Assembly (NCBI RefSeq): GCF_022063185.1
Contig: NZ_CP091913.1
Span: 3,597,501 to 3,661,500, forward strand
Length of the DNA: 64,000 nucleotides
Direction: 5' to 3'
Source: Nostoc sp. UHCC 0870
GTDB taxonomy: Bacteria; Cyanobacteriota; Cyanobacteriia; Cyanobacteriales; Nostocaceae
The notes beneath the pieces were generated by a model. It ran no database searches and was not told where the DNA came from. It saw only the letters and a program-made list of their open reading frames with translations. The translations under genes and the position numbers were made by a program. This document shows positions 53,801 to 62,233 of the stretch, one piece after another (positions within the stretch are counted from its first letter, which is position 1; every line of letters starts with the position of its first letter).

Positions 53801-53922
53801 GACAAATGGCGATTCAGCTAGGTGCTAGCGGCTACTTTACTAAACCCTACTTAGAAGAAGCTTTACTAGAAGCAGCCGTGCGGATGTTGAAAGGGGAGAA
53901 ATTGGTAAATAGTGTTGGTTAA
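47890..53922 (+). CDS. hmpE: CheA-type histidine kinase HmpE with receiver domain
   Basis: A 2010-residue hybrid chemotaxis kinase. HPt domain at the start: AAHSIKGGAAMLGL with phosphoacceptor His49. A second helical domain runs to about 310. Then about 1000 residues of acidic, low-complexity linker, including nine 32-residue tandem repeats (about residues 919-1206) and three short FADLEALL-like motifs near 1250-1340. The CheA core follows from about 1370: dimerisation MKVPVKQLDDMSNLVGELVVNRN, ATPase HMLNNAIAHGIETP, CheW-like domain, and a receiver with IVDDS and Asp near 1935 (IVFCDIEMPRCDG). It should phosphorylate HmpB and possibly its own receiver. Last gene of the hmp operon. Confidence 0.93.
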   Translation: MLPEQQQRILGYFIEEARDHLNTIEQGLLNLQSTLNDPEMINEVFRAAHSIKGGAAMLGLNSIQHTSHRLEDCFKVLKENPIQVDQKLESLFLGVSDTLKALLEQLSGPFGLSEETANTLMSETEPVFQWLNQHLELLVQQSGTGIVETSTFVQPTAIESVATLTEIFFRQDLPTTTDNTAIPQEAPTPVTTTTNDYWGEFQAQVLQILREMLQLFKQKATPESRQNLQQCCHQLVKLGQNWNLPNWCTLSKAAATAIGNSENSYLTLAKIVITEIKKAQELVLQGRELEITISQQLESLWGFPETALLEVAQGLLGDVPSTVTQSLTTPAPSVSQQKIHEVVVSAKTEELPKDSITSLTEVSEQLDLQVDTQVTSESTAAENDINTNLFWESQERPFVHAAKIDNHGPEVGLAELNSLADLFEGETQELDDTWQHEEIIEKNGDSSELEVEINETIIQEIDNDLADFLSLDGDAHQFGTSTDKIENLGLLFGDILTEQEKSPQNFNNTGEIIPENIHTTEIQEDPEILEEFLNITNSDINQLENETITSIEESTNSSNSFDDLFLEQDLNTNTLEEVKLHHQPVNNLNTPLESVSLDNIFEDLEENTEISTDELETSNILDEQPIRVWEFAANAEDLGSLWNQEISIEPEQLLASVVENEIGQELEDSLLAVAESGEIFRDSEESMTSGLENFDVEDLNTTFLQPEEDLDLILESNTDENLFAELASTDSIITPDLGDRRIYATESPEFSQAPEALDFIPEFTNQLPETSSVNSQLSFAELAVGLFNESDDNDPIESLEGIDNIDDNFFTATSNLNLQQNAEVSNDISMGLESDIELSDIDENSEFDLDANLRAITNELPTNNLEEWAIPISQLTDIVIEDITINDSQLSSDELLDTAGEENSELDFGEYILATTHSELSQTTIQDFTENISFDLGNTVGEETSNLDFAELSQTTIPDFTENISFDLGNTVGEETSNLDFAELSQTTIPDFTENISFDLGNTVGEETSNLDFAELSQTTIPDLTETIGLDLGNTVGEETSNLDFAELSQTTIQDFTENISFDLDNTVGEETSDLDFAELSQTTIQDLTETIGLDLGNTVGEETSNLDFAELSQTTIQDFTENISFDLDNTVGEETSDLDFAELSQTTIQDLTETIGLDLDNTVGEETSNLDFAELSQTTIQDLTETIGLDLGHTVDEETSDLDFAELDIEPSSELKDENPDASSELILNAITPDIEETNTVALPLETDTSILDEFADLDALLEVELSPNNDVSSIQEDDFADLEALLGEDNTSTTPNEQQNAAIPPATPKFIPPTTSNQVSSPVVKDEFSDLEKLLAEADQTISQSTPVKQTTGKLQRSSTRRQAKFEETMKVPVKQLDDMSNLVGELVVNRNTLEQDHERLRQSLDNLLVQVQQLSDVGARMQELYERSLLEASLLASRKTREIPLIIHDPNADRGLSALEMDRFTPFHTLSQEMIELIVRVRESASDIDFVTEETERVARQFRQVTTQLQEGLTRARMVPFSQTIDRLRRGVRDNAIKCGKQVELMIEGGDTLIDKMILDHLTDPLTHMLNNAIAHGIETPDIRQASGKPPVGIITIRAFHQGNQTVISVGDDGAGIDTNKIKTLAVKRGMITPEQAKNISRLEIYDLLFHAGFSTKDEADEISGRGVGMDVVRSEISEIRGIVNTDSTLTKGTTFTIRLPLTLSICKALCCVSDKAKIAFPMDGVEDTLDIPSKNIQKNADGQSFIYWRDTILPFRPLKELLTFNRQLSRGSVYGGNRDDDMISVVVVRSGNTLLALQIDLVLSEQEIVIKQFESPAPKPIGVAGATVLGDGRIMPIADVLELIDIFQGRMSKQSGNTLWPQAGSPSLPEPLPEKIDPTVLIVDDSITVRELLSLTFNKAGYRVEQARDGQEAWDKLRSGLPCDIVFCDIEMPRCDGLELLSRIQKDSNLNHLPIAMLTSRGADKHRQMAIQLGASGYFTKPYLEEALLEAAVRMLKGEKLVNSVG
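50644..51507 (+). repeat. Nine tandem 96-bp repeats in hmpE
   Basis: Nine units of 96 bp, each 32 residues, with the consensus start ELSQTTIQDFTENISFDLGN. Two subtypes alternate: F-type (DFTENISFDL) and L-type (DLTETIGLDL), in the order F F F L F L F L L. Units 2 and 3 are identical in DNA, which points to recent expansion. The array is acidic and Thr/Ser-rich. Confidence 0.95.
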
Positions 53923-53960
53923 TTAACGTTTTTGACCTCTCCCCCAACCCCTCTTCGACG

Positions 53961-54166
53961 CAGGGCTGTTTCATTCCCTAAAGAGCGATAAATATCAAGG
54001 GTTCTAGCGATTTAAAATTGATTATTTTGTTACCAGAGTGCCAAGAAAATGAACAATTTTACTGTTGTTTAAGTGCTTAAAAATTCATCTTCTCGTCACC
54101 CTCACTTACAATTTTCTCGCTAACCATCTTGACAAATTGTGTTTGAAATGGAATGAAACAGCCCTG
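53961..54166. mobile_element. 206-bp MITE with 17-bp TIRs and 10-bp target duplication
   Basis: CAGGGCTGTTTCATTCC at 53961-53977 is the perfect inverse of GGAATGAAACAGCCCTG at 54150-54166. Both sides are flanked by the direct repeat CTCTTCGACG (53951-53960 and 54167-54176). No ORF is inside. If the element and one target copy are removed, the site closes into a palindrome of the AACCCCTCT...GAGAGGGGTT type, a probable terminator between the convergent hmpE and metalloprotease genes. Confidence 0.88.
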
Positions 54167-54190
54167 CTCTTCGACGCGGAGAGGGGTTAA

Positions 54191-57100
54191 TTAATTGCTT
54201 TGCAGTGGGGCATTTAAGGCTTTTTCGATGCGATCGCGTGTTTCGAGTAAATGGGCTTTGGTATATTCGTCATTAGTATTCATTTGGGGTAATTTTTCAT
54301 TTAATTGCTTAAGCTTATACCAAGCGAGGGAACGGGCATCTTCTGGGACATGTTCTCGACGTAATACCATCCCAATCAAAATGTCGATATACTCCCTTTG
54401 TAAACCCCGGCGAAAACTGGTGATTTTTAGCTTTCCACCCTTTGGTTGTAGTACCTCTGTCCAAATGCCAGTCTGCAAAGTATCAAATAATTCTGGTAAA
54501 GGCAGTGCTTTATCTGGTGGACTTTTAACTTCGATATCCTTCAGTAGTGAGAGACGACTACCTGAGAGTAAGTCCCTTAATACGGCACTTTGCAATAGTA
54601 ATGTTAAATCATGGATGGGATAATCTAAACGCCCAACTTGGGGATAGCTGCCCCAATGTCGCCACCGGGAAGGTGCTAATTTATTCAGTAAATCTGGGGG
54701 AAAATTTAAAGCATTTTCAGCAAAGACATAATTTTGCAGGGTTTTTAAAGCTTCCCTTTGTTTTTCTAGTGGTACTTGTGTAAATGGTAATCTTACTGCT
54801 TGATTTTCCAGGGTGCTAGATGATATTTCTCTGCCCTGCATTCGATAAAAAGATTGTCCACCAATGTATTTTGTAGTGTAGAAAATATTGTCAAAGTAGT
54901 TACGGAGAATACTGTTAAAACGGTATCTGACATCGCTGTAGCTATCTCCCGCTAGTGGGTAACGTTTGTTGAGTCTTTCCCACATCACCTGTAAATTATT
55001 GAGCTGCCACTGGGAATAAACGAGTACATTATTGCTATAGTCCCAAGCATCAGCAGTGGGGTCAAGATGATATACATCTTCATCGGTGGCGTAACTTAAC
55101 TCAGGCTTGTAGGATTGGTTGGCGATTTCTTGCAGTATTGACTTTTCAGCAATGGGGGTTTTGGCTTGGGTTGGTGTGTAGCCATACTGAATCGCCCACT
55201 GATCATAAAGCCCAACTATGCTAGGGAAATAATCTCCCTGCTTTGTCCCTTGAGGGGCAATATTGGGGGGAATATAGTCCATCACCGAACTTGTCAAACC
55301 TTTGGTACGGGTAATTTCTTGATTATTCATTTCTTCTGGTGCTAGGAAGGTGCTACCCCGGAAGTTATGACGTAAACCAAGAGTATGACCGACTTCATGA
55401 GCAATAATTAAACGTAAATATTCATGGACGTATTGTTCTACTTGTTCTTGGCTGGGTGGTTTATCTGCCAAGAGTGACATCGCCACAGAACCATAGGCAA
55501 ATTGATTGGCTGCTTCTATGCCATAGCAAAGATCGTATTTACTTGCTAATAGGGATAATCGACGTAAGAGATCATTTGACTTACTGTTATTGCTGGTGGC
55601 TCGATTATTGTTACACAAACGGCGATCGCGAATTAATTCTGATAAGGAAGTGCGGGTTGGGGTTTGATTCGGTTGTACCAGTTGTTCATATTGTCCTCTG
55701 AGGAAGCGGACAAAGCTGGCATCGACTAAGATGTCTGCATCCAAAATTTCCCCTGTTAATGGGTTTACACGGGATGGTCCCATTGCAAAATAACCATCGA
55801 CGGTGTTAATCCAGCGAATTGTATTGTAGCGGATATCAGCCGGGTCCCAAGTGGCATTATCTGGCATTTGTCGGACTTCAATCGCATCCTTAAATCCAGC
55901 TTGGAGAAAGGCTTGATTCCACATCAGCACCCCTTCTTTAATAGCATCGCGGTACTTTAACGGTACGGCGTTATCAATCCAGAACACAATCGGCTTTTTG
56001 GGGCGAGAGATGGGTGCTTCGGGGTTTTGTTTTTCTAGATGCCAGCGATTAATGTAGCGCACAAAGGTATCATCGCGATCGTCTCTTGATAAATCTTGGT
56101 AAGCGGTGATGAAATACCCCACACGTTCGTCAGCTAACCGGGGACGATAGTTATTGTTTGGTAGTTGTGAGAGACTGTAGTGAACTCTGAGGGTAAAAGC
56201 ACGGTTGTCAGGTAGGGATGTCAAACCTAGCATTTCAATTTCTTTGCTACTACTCCCAAAAAAGTTCAACACCGATTCAATTTCTAAGTTTTGGGGAAAG
56301 GCTTTAGCGTTACCAAAATAGGATTGCTCTGTGTTGGGGGCAATGCCTATACTGGAAGCTAATCCTGCCAAGTCTGTTAGTAGTAAGTCACCTAAGTCAA
56401 TCAGTAAAGTTTTGCGTTGGGGATGAATGCTTTTAATGGCTATGGAGTAGAGAATTGAATCACTAAAAGACCTGGCGCGCGATCGCGCTTGAGGATCTCC
56501 TTCACGCGTGCGAAAATTAACGTTACGCACCACAAATTTTAATTGATTATCCAGCTTTTGGAAATAAAACAAAAAATCTTGCAGTGGCATCCCACTATAA
56601 ATTCCTCTTTCACCAATGCCAGATTCTAGTGTGGTGGTAGCTAGGTAGTTTTTGTTGAGTTGTTCTGGCTTGATTTCTAGATAAATTTTATTTTTTTCTT
56701 TATGACGATATAAGGTAAATAAACCCTCTAACTTTTCAGTATCTTTGGTGAGTTCGCTAAATTCTTCTAAATCATCTTTTTTATCAGGCTTAGATGCTGT
56801 TTTAGGTTTATTTTCTGATTTATCCGTAGGTTTTCCAGCCTTTAAAAATGGTTGCTGTGGTGATTTTTTAGTATCTTTAACTAGCCAATAAAACAACTGG
56901 CTTTTTACCTGTTGCTGCTGATCAATTACCCATATCTGTCCCGGTATTTGTACCTGAGATTGCAGGGGTAATTTGAGAGTATTAGTCACTAATTTTTTGG
57001 ATATTACCGAATTATTGGTGGTTAAGTTTTTAGGAATAGGGGCAGATATTTGATTATTTTTATATAGATTTTGATATTGTTTTGTTTGGTCTTGTACTTT

Positions 57101-57202
57101 GTCCGCTATATCGTGCCTAGGCGGTATTAAATTAGCATTAGCTGTTGTGATGGAGAACAACAAACTATGCAACAAAATTACATAAAAGCTCAATCTATTC
57201 AT
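54191..57202 (-). CDS. Zinc-dependent metalloprotease (DUF5117/DUF4953-type), secreted
   Basis: A 1003-residue exported protein. A signal peptide (MNRLSFYVILLHSLLFSITTA) is cut after about residue 23. A low-complexity, Lys-rich stretch (80-150) follows. The central domain resembles DUF5117, and the metzincin site HEVGHTLGLRHNFRG spans His602 to His612 with Glu603 as the general base. The downstream SVMDY gives the Met-turn. Large proteases of this group are found in cyanobacteria and Bacteroidetes; substrates are unknown. Start ATG 57202. It is a single minus-strand gene; its 3' end meets the MITE-disrupted hairpin shared with hmpE. Confidence 0.87.
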   Translation of the reverse strand: MNRLSFYVILLHSLLFSITTANANLIPPRHDIADKVQDQTKQYQNLYKNNQISAPIPKNLTTNNSVISKKLVTNTLKLPLQSQVQIPGQIWVIDQQQQVKSQLFYWLVKDTKKSPQQPFLKAGKPTDKSENKPKTASKPDKKDDLEEFSELTKDTEKLEGLFTLYRHKEKNKIYLEIKPEQLNKNYLATTTLESGIGERGIYSGMPLQDFLFYFQKLDNQLKFVVRNVNFRTREGDPQARSRARSFSDSILYSIAIKSIHPQRKTLLIDLGDLLLTDLAGLASSIGIAPNTEQSYFGNAKAFPQNLEIESVLNFFGSSSKEIEMLGLTSLPDNRAFTLRVHYSLSQLPNNNYRPRLADERVGYFITAYQDLSRDDRDDTFVRYINRWHLEKQNPEAPISRPKKPIVFWIDNAVPLKYRDAIKEGVLMWNQAFLQAGFKDAIEVRQMPDNATWDPADIRYNTIRWINTVDGYFAMGPSRVNPLTGEILDADILVDASFVRFLRGQYEQLVQPNQTPTRTSLSELIRDRRLCNNNRATSNNSKSNDLLRRLSLLASKYDLCYGIEAANQFAYGSVAMSLLADKPPSQEQVEQYVHEYLRLIIAHEVGHTLGLRHNFRGSTFLAPEEMNNQEITRTKGLTSSVMDYIPPNIAPQGTKQGDYFPSIVGLYDQWAIQYGYTPTQAKTPIAEKSILQEIANQSYKPELSYATDEDVYHLDPTADAWDYSNNVLVYSQWQLNNLQVMWERLNKRYPLAGDSYSDVRYRFNSILRNYFDNIFYTTKYIGGQSFYRMQGREISSSTLENQAVRLPFTQVPLEKQREALKTLQNYVFAENALNFPPDLLNKLAPSRWRHWGSYPQVGRLDYPIHDLTLLLQSAVLRDLLSGSRLSLLKDIEVKSPPDKALPLPELFDTLQTGIWTEVLQPKGGKLKITSFRRGLQREYIDILIGMVLRREHVPEDARSLAWYKLKQLNEKLPQMNTNDEYTKAHLLETRDRIEKALNAPLQSN

Positions 57203-57678
57203 TGACTTTATCCCTGATAAATATCATTAATTAATTTTTTCTAATTAAAGTATTTTTACTTATTACCAACAAACGATCAGCTACAAGCAGCCAATCAGTT
57301 TATTTTTAATAATCATTTTTAGTCTGGTTGTTTTATTTTGGTGTAGTATTTTTCCTAACAATTGTCTTTGTAGCAAACATTACGCATTATTTTGACATCA
57401 GTTTCGTAAAGTTGCCTGTTACAAATATCATATCTTAGCCAAAATCGTTGGAAATGGCTAGTTTTTCCGCAAAAAAAGCCCTAATTATCAAGCGATTTAT
57501 TTAGTTTTACGTAGAGAAAAATATCTTTTGAGGTGAGATGTTATTGATGGATTGCCAAATTTACTTACTGAGCTTTATTTTATACTGTGTTTCTTAGACA
57601 TTAGGCAAGCCATATCAAACATAAATTTTTCTAGAAAATCTTGCTATTGAAAAATAATCAGTATTATTGGATACAAAT
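57203..57678. other. Divergent non-coding region, protease / pentapeptide gene
   Basis: A 476-base AT-rich region. It contains no repeat array, ORF or clear hairpin that I could see. Promoters for both genes must lie here. Confidence 0.5.
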
Positions 57679-59391
57679 ATGTCACAATTACCTCAAGTTT
57701 GGAAACTTTTACAAAATTATGTCAAAGGTACGAGATCACAAGATAGACCGATAAAGAAGCATTTGGAATATACAAGATTTTTGCATCTCAGAAAAAACCT
57801 GCAAAAACCAGATAGTGTAAATGTTTATCGAGATAATTTACAAAAAGATATTTTTTTGCAACAATTACAAAGAAAATTAGCCGCATGGACAGACTCAGGG
57901 AAAGATTGCGAGTTTGATGTCAGCGATCGCCAATTTTATCAAGAAATTTACGACTTACTAGGCAATGGTGCATTGACAGCAGAAATAGTAGAAAAGCTCA
58001 TGGATTTGCTCATCACTGAAAATCTTTGGCAACCACTACTACTATTTCAGCGTTTGCAAGGTTTTTATGAACGTTGGTGTGGGGGAGAATTTATTGACGC
58101 GCCGCCTGATGATAACTTCCCTCAGCAAAAATTGATGGAGATGGTAGCACAGAATCAGGCGATCGGGCTAAGACAAGTAGATATATATACTGGACTAAAT
58201 GTATTAATTTTACTACTGAAGTTACATCGTTACGCTCAAGCACAAGACGAACTACGGCATCAAATTAACTTTTATCCCTCCAGCCAACCAGACACAGACA
58301 GCTTTTTCACCTCCCAACTACTGCGGGTGATTAACTATAGCGATGCCATTGAAATTGGTAACTTTAGTAATATAGTCGGGGAATTTCTCAAAGGTGCTAA
58401 CTTTAGAGGCGCATATTTAGGTGATGCCAATCTCACAGGAGTTAATTTTAGCGGCGCGAATCTCTCAGGTGCATATTTGGGTGATGCAAACCTGACTGGT
58501 GCAAACTTTCAAGATGCTAACCTAGCAGGCGCAAACCTAGGTGATACCAATCTCAGTGGTGCAAACCTCACAGGTGCTAACCTCAGTAATGCAGACCTCA
58601 GCAGTGCCAATCTCACAGGGGCAACCCTCATAGGTGCTAACCTAGATCGTACCGACTTAAGCCGTGCCGACCTCAGCAGTTGCCAGATCAACGATGCTGA
58701 ACTATGCCATGCTAACCTGAGTGGTGCTAACCTCAGAGATGCGGAACTTGCACGCGCCAACCTAGCCAACGCTGTTCTTTTCGGTGCAAATCTCAGCGAT
58801 GCTAACCTCAAAAACGTTAACCTCAACCACGCCGACCTTTGTCGCGCTGATTTATCTGGTGCTGATTTATCTGATGCTGTTCTGAATGGTACTAACCTCA
58901 GTGACACCATTCTATTCAGCACCAACTTGAGTGCAGCCAGCCTCATAGCCGCAGACCTCAGCTATGCCAAACTCAACGGGGCTAAACTTAACGATGCGAA
59001 ACTCAACGGTGCAATGTTTTTAGGTGCAGACCTCAGTGGTGTTGACCTGAGTCGGGTAGTTCTCCACGATGCTGATTTGAGTGGCGGTCTTCTCAGCGAA
59101 GCTGACTTGAGTGGTGCAGACCTGACTGATGCGGTACTCTTGGGTACTGACCTGAGTTTTGCCAATCTCAATAGTGCTAATTTGAGTGGTAGTAATCTCA
59201 GTGGTGCAATGCTCAATGGTGCAGATTTAACGGAAGCTAATCTTAGCTATACCATTCTTGACGATACAGACGTAACTGAAGCCAACTTAGAAGCCACACA
59301 GTGGGGTGAAAAGCAGCAATGGGAAGGCGTGCGAGGTTTAGAGACAGCCCTGAATGTACCTGTAATGTTAAAGAAACAGTTGGGGAGATAA
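57679..59391 (+). CDS. Pentapeptide-repeat protein
   Basis: A 570-residue protein. The first 230 residues are a helical domain without clear relatives (LPQVWKLLQNYVKGTRSQD; FQRLQGFYERWCGGEFID). From about 235 to 545 it is a continuous right-handed beta-helix of A(D/N)LxG pentapeptides, with some 60 units such as ANLSGADLSG-type pairs. Cyanobacteria carry many such proteins; a few mimic DNA or bind partner proteins, but most are unknown. The frame opens with TTG 57667; ATG 57679 is the likely start. The kinase-GUN4 gene follows after 122 bases on the same strand and may be linked. Confidence 0.88.
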   Translation: MSQLPQVWKLLQNYVKGTRSQDRPIKKHLEYTRFLHLRKNLQKPDSVNVYRDNLQKDIFLQQLQRKLAAWTDSGKDCEFDVSDRQFYQEIYDLLGNGALTAEIVEKLMDLLITENLWQPLLLFQRLQGFYERWCGGEFIDAPPDDNFPQQKLMEMVAQNQAIGLRQVDIYTGLNVLILLLKLHRYAQAQDELRHQINFYPSSQPDTDSFFTSQLLRVINYSDAIEIGNFSNIVGEFLKGANFRGAYLGDANLTGVNFSGANLSGAYLGDANLTGANFQDANLAGANLGDTNLSGANLTGANLSNADLSSANLTGATLIGANLDRTDLSRADLSSCQINDAELCHANLSGANLRDAELARANLANAVLFGANLSDANLKNVNLNHADLCRADLSGADLSDAVLNGTNLSDTILFSTNLSAASLIAADLSYAKLNGAKLNDAKLNGAMFLGADLSGVDLSRVVLHDADLSGGLLSEADLSGADLTDAVLLGTDLSFANLNSANLSGSNLSGAMLNGADLTEANLSYTILDDTDVTEANLEATQWGEKQQWEGVRGLETALNVPVMLKKQLGR

Positions 59392-59513
59392 CTGATTAAA
59401 AATTATTATCTATAACTACTCATATCTACATAAACATAGATGATCAACTTGTCTCAGGACATTTATTTAACAACTGTGCCAAGATTAACACTGAGTTTAT
59501 TGGCTGGTGAACA

Positions 59514-60851
59514 ATGACTTGGGCTTCAGGGCAGCATTTGCAAGGTGGTAAGTACACTATTGAACACGAATTAGGCGAAGGTGGCTTTGGTATAACTTAT
59601 CGAGCCAAAGATAATTATGGACGTTTGGTTGTGATCAAAACTTTGAATGATCAAGTGCAACGCCGTCCAGATTTTGCCAAGTTTCAGCAAGACTTTATTA
59701 ATGAGGCAATCAAACTAGCTAAATGTAGTCATCCTCATATTGTCCAAATCCATGAGGTTATTAATGAGGATTCCTTGTGGTGCATTGTGATGGAATATAT
59801 CGATGGGGAAAATTTAGCGAGTCGGGTAGAAAATCAAGGCGTTTTGTCAGAAGCGGAAGCATTGGGTTACATTCAGCAGATTGGTGAAGCGTTAACGGTA
59901 GTTCACAACAATGGATTGCTGCATCGAGATGTAAAACCGCAAAATATCATGCTGCGTTCTGGTAAAACAGAAGCGGTGTTAATTGACTTTGGCATTGCAC
60001 GGGAATTTTCTCATAATTTAACTCAAACCCATACAGGAATGCTATCTGATGGTTTTGCGCCAATTGAGCAATATGACAAAAGAACAAAACGGGGTGCTTA
60101 CACAGATGTTTATGCCTTGGCAGCAACATTATATTCTATTTTAACGGGTGAAGTTCCTACCATAGCTCCAATCAGAGCTATTAATACATCATTAGAAGAA
60201 CCAATAAAAATTAATCCAAGTATTAGTAACAGGGTTAATCAAGCGATTCTATATGGAATGCAGATCAAGCCAGAAAACCGACCTCAATCAATAGAAGAAT
60301 GGTTGCCTTTAATTCAATTGCCACTAAATGCCAATACTAGCTCTTCTCACTTGTTTTTTCTGAGTGATTTGAGTTCACCAGTAGCAATGGAATATCACAG
60401 GCTTAACAGACTACTTGCTGCCAGAAATTGGAAAGAGGCTGATCAACAAACTAGAACCCTTATTCTGTGCATAGCTAATCGCAGCACAGAGGGCTGGCTA
60501 CGAGATAAAGATATTGATACTTTTCCCTACCAAGACCTTCATATCATCAACCAACTTTGGCTTGAATACAGTAATGAACGCTTTGGTTTTACTGTACAAA
60601 AGCGTATCTGGGAAAATGTGAATAAAAATGTGGATAGGTTTGGTAATCGTGTTGGATGGCGTGAGAATAAATCATGGATTAAATATAGTAACTACACATT
60701 CAATCTCAATGCACCTGAAGGGCATTTACCACAATTTCTAGAAGTATTGGGTTTTGTATGGAAATCAGGTTGGTTCGGTGCATATTGGGACGGAAATTTG
60801 AGTAGGCTTTATTCTTTTATATCGAGATTGGAGAAGTGTAAAATAAAGTAG
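59514..60851 (+). CDS. Ser/Thr protein kinase fused to a GUN4-like domain
   Basis: A 445-residue fusion. Residues 10-265 form a Hanks-type kinase with the glycine loop LGEGGFGITYRAKD, catalytic loop HRDVKPQNIML and DFGIA. The C-terminal part from about 290 (YHRLNRLLAARNWKEADQQT onward) has the GUN4 porphyrin-binding pattern, with IINQLWLEYSNERFGFTVQKRIW and later FLEVLGF. GUN4 binds protoporphyrin and stimulates Mg-chelatase; kinase-GUN4 fusions exist in several cyanobacteria and could couple tetrapyrrole sensing to phosphorylation, which is inference. No membrane segment. Start ATG 59514. Confidence 0.9.
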   Translation: MTWASGQHLQGGKYTIEHELGEGGFGITYRAKDNYGRLVVIKTLNDQVQRRPDFAKFQQDFINEAIKLAKCSHPHIVQIHEVINEDSLWCIVMEYIDGENLASRVENQGVLSEAEALGYIQQIGEALTVVHNNGLLHRDVKPQNIMLRSGKTEAVLIDFGIAREFSHNLTQTHTGMLSDGFAPIEQYDKRTKRGAYTDVYALAATLYSILTGEVPTIAPIRAINTSLEEPIKINPSISNRVNQAILYGMQIKPENRPQSIEEWLPLIQLPLNANTSSSHLFFLSDLSSPVAMEYHRLNRLLAARNWKEADQQTRTLILCIANRSTEGWLRDKDIDTFPYQDLHIINQLWLEYSNERFGFTVQKRIWENVNKNVDRFGNRVGWRENKSWIKYSNYTFNLNAPEGHLPQFLEVLGFVWKSGWFGAYWDGNLSRLYSFISRLEKCKIK

Positions 60852-60959
60852 AAACCGGTTTTTATCATAAGTTTTGCCATCATTGATGAAATGAGATTGC
60901 ATTGCAATTTATAATCGGTAAACAGTGAACACGTTCATTCTAGGCTGATAAAGTTTATT

Positions 60960-61072
60960 TAGTGCTGAGTAGTGTTGGCGGTAGCGCGGCGTTTAGCCGG
61001 TGCTGAGTCCTGAGTAAACAATTCTTTAATTTTGACCCTTCACTTCGTTCGAGGGCAAGATTTTGAATTGAT
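60960..61072. repeat. GTGCTGAGT and TTTTGAA tracts with GC-rich inserts
   Basis: GTGCTGAGT units flank AGTGTTGGCGGTAGCGCGGC and GTTTAGCCG (60971-60999). A TTTTGA tract is split by CCCTTCACTTCGTTCGAGGG (about 61035-61060). Nothing else is visible in the 228-base gap. Confidence 0.6.
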
Positions 61073-61079
61073 TAGTCCC

Positions 61080-62084
61080 TCACGTCTTCCCGCTACCCAA
61101 CAAATACAACAACGCCATCCGCACAGCGACACCACTTGTCACCTGTGACTGAATCAAACTAAATTCTGGGTCATCCATTAAATCAGAACTGATTTCCACA
61201 CCCCGATTAACAGGCCCCGGATGCAAAACTTTGACATGAGGCTGACACAGTTGCAACTTGGCGCGGGTAATGCCAAATAACTGATGATATTCTCGTAAAC
61301 TGGGTAATAAATGGGAAGTCATGCGTTCTTTTTGCAAACGCAATGTCATGACAAAATCAGCATTTTCTAAAGCTGGTTCTAACTGCCAATGAATGAATAG
61401 TTTACCTGGAGGTACTTCTATTCCTTCTGCATAGATATACTCACTAAAAAATTTAGGTAATAGAGTCGGCGGTGCAGCTAAATGTACTTCCGCACCACTA
61501 GCGATTAAACTCCAAATATTGGAACGGGCGACACGAGAATGTAAAATATCTCCTACGATCGCAATTTTTTTATCCTTTAATAGTTCCAGACGGGGATTAG
61601 CTGGATCAATTAGACTACAAATTGTAAATAAATCTAGCAATGCTTGGGAAGGATGCTCATGTTGTCCATCGCCAGCATTGAGGACACTAACTTTCACACC
61701 TAAACGATCCATTTCATCAGCGATCGCATTTGGTACTCCGGCCTCTTTATGGCGGATCACCATAATATCAGTTCCCATCGCCAAATAGGTTTTCGCTGTG
61801 TCGAGAATTGTCTCGCCTTTAGTCATGGAAGAAGTAGCAGCCGAAAAGTTCAGTGTATCTGCACTCAGGCGTTTAGCAGCGATTTCAAAACTGCTGCGAG
61901 TCCTGGTAGATGGTTCAAAAAATAAATTCGCTACCACCTGTCCCTGCAAAGTTGGTACTTTCTTCGTTCGCCGTGATAATACCTCCCGAAAACTAGCAGC
62001 AGTTTGTAAAACGATATCGTATTCAGCAGGCGTGAAGTCAGCTAAAGACAGGACGTGATGACGATTCCAAGTAGATGTAGGCAT
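61080..62084 (-). CDS. pyrB: Aspartate carbamoyltransferase catalytic subunit
   Basis: A 334-residue enzyme that joins carbamoyl phosphate and aspartate in pyrimidine synthesis. The carbamoyl phosphate loop is [13 protein letters not shown], and later motifs are [16 protein letters not shown] and [11 protein letters not shown]. The open frame extends to 62186, but those 34 residues ([11 protein letters not shown] repeats) come from a GGACTGG heptamer array and are not real protein; ATG 62084, [14 protein letters not shown], is the proper start. Length then matches the family. No regulatory subunit gene is near, as expected for cyanobacteria. Confidence 0.96.
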   Translation of the reverse strand: MPTSTWNRHHVLSLADFTPAEYDIVLQTAASFREVLSRRTKKVPTLQGQVVANLFFEPSTRTRSSFEIAAKRLSADTLNFSAATSSMTKGETILDTAKTYLAMGTDIMVIRHKEAGVPNAIADEMDRLGVKVSVLNAGDGQHEHPSQALLDLFTICSLIDPANPRLELLKDKKIAIVGDILHSRVARSNIWSLIASGAEVHLAAPPTLLPKFFSEYIYAEGIEVPPGKLFIHWQLEPALENADFVMTLRLQKERMTSHLLPSLREYHQLFGITRAKLQLCQPHVKVLHPGPVNRGVEISSDLMDDPEFSLIQSQVTSGVAVRMALLYLLGSGKT

Positions 62085-62228
62085 GGACTGGGGACTGGGG
62101 ACTGGGGACTGGGGACTGAGGACTGGGGACTGGGGACTGGGGACTGGGGACTGGGGACTGAAGATGGGTAGAAAAGCTAGAAACAACTTTACCCTTATAC
62201 CCCTATACCCCTACACCCCTACACCCCT
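62085..62228. repeat. STRR arrays GGACTGG and CCCCTACA
   Basis: About eleven GGGGACT/GGACTGG heptamers run from 62085 to 62160, directly before the pyrB start codon. A CCCCTACA-type array covers about 62195-62228, ending at the stop of mgtE. Confidence 0.9.
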
Positions 62229-62233
62229 CCTTT

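Noticed and set aside
58509..59216. Antisense open frames across the pentapeptide gene
   Set aside because: They follow from the fivefold codon pattern of the real gene and show only Leu/Arg/Ser/Ala repetition.
62085..62186. 34-residue N-terminal extension of pyrB
   Set aside because: It translates a GGACTGG heptamer array (SPQSPVP repeats); the family start is at the internal ATG 62084.
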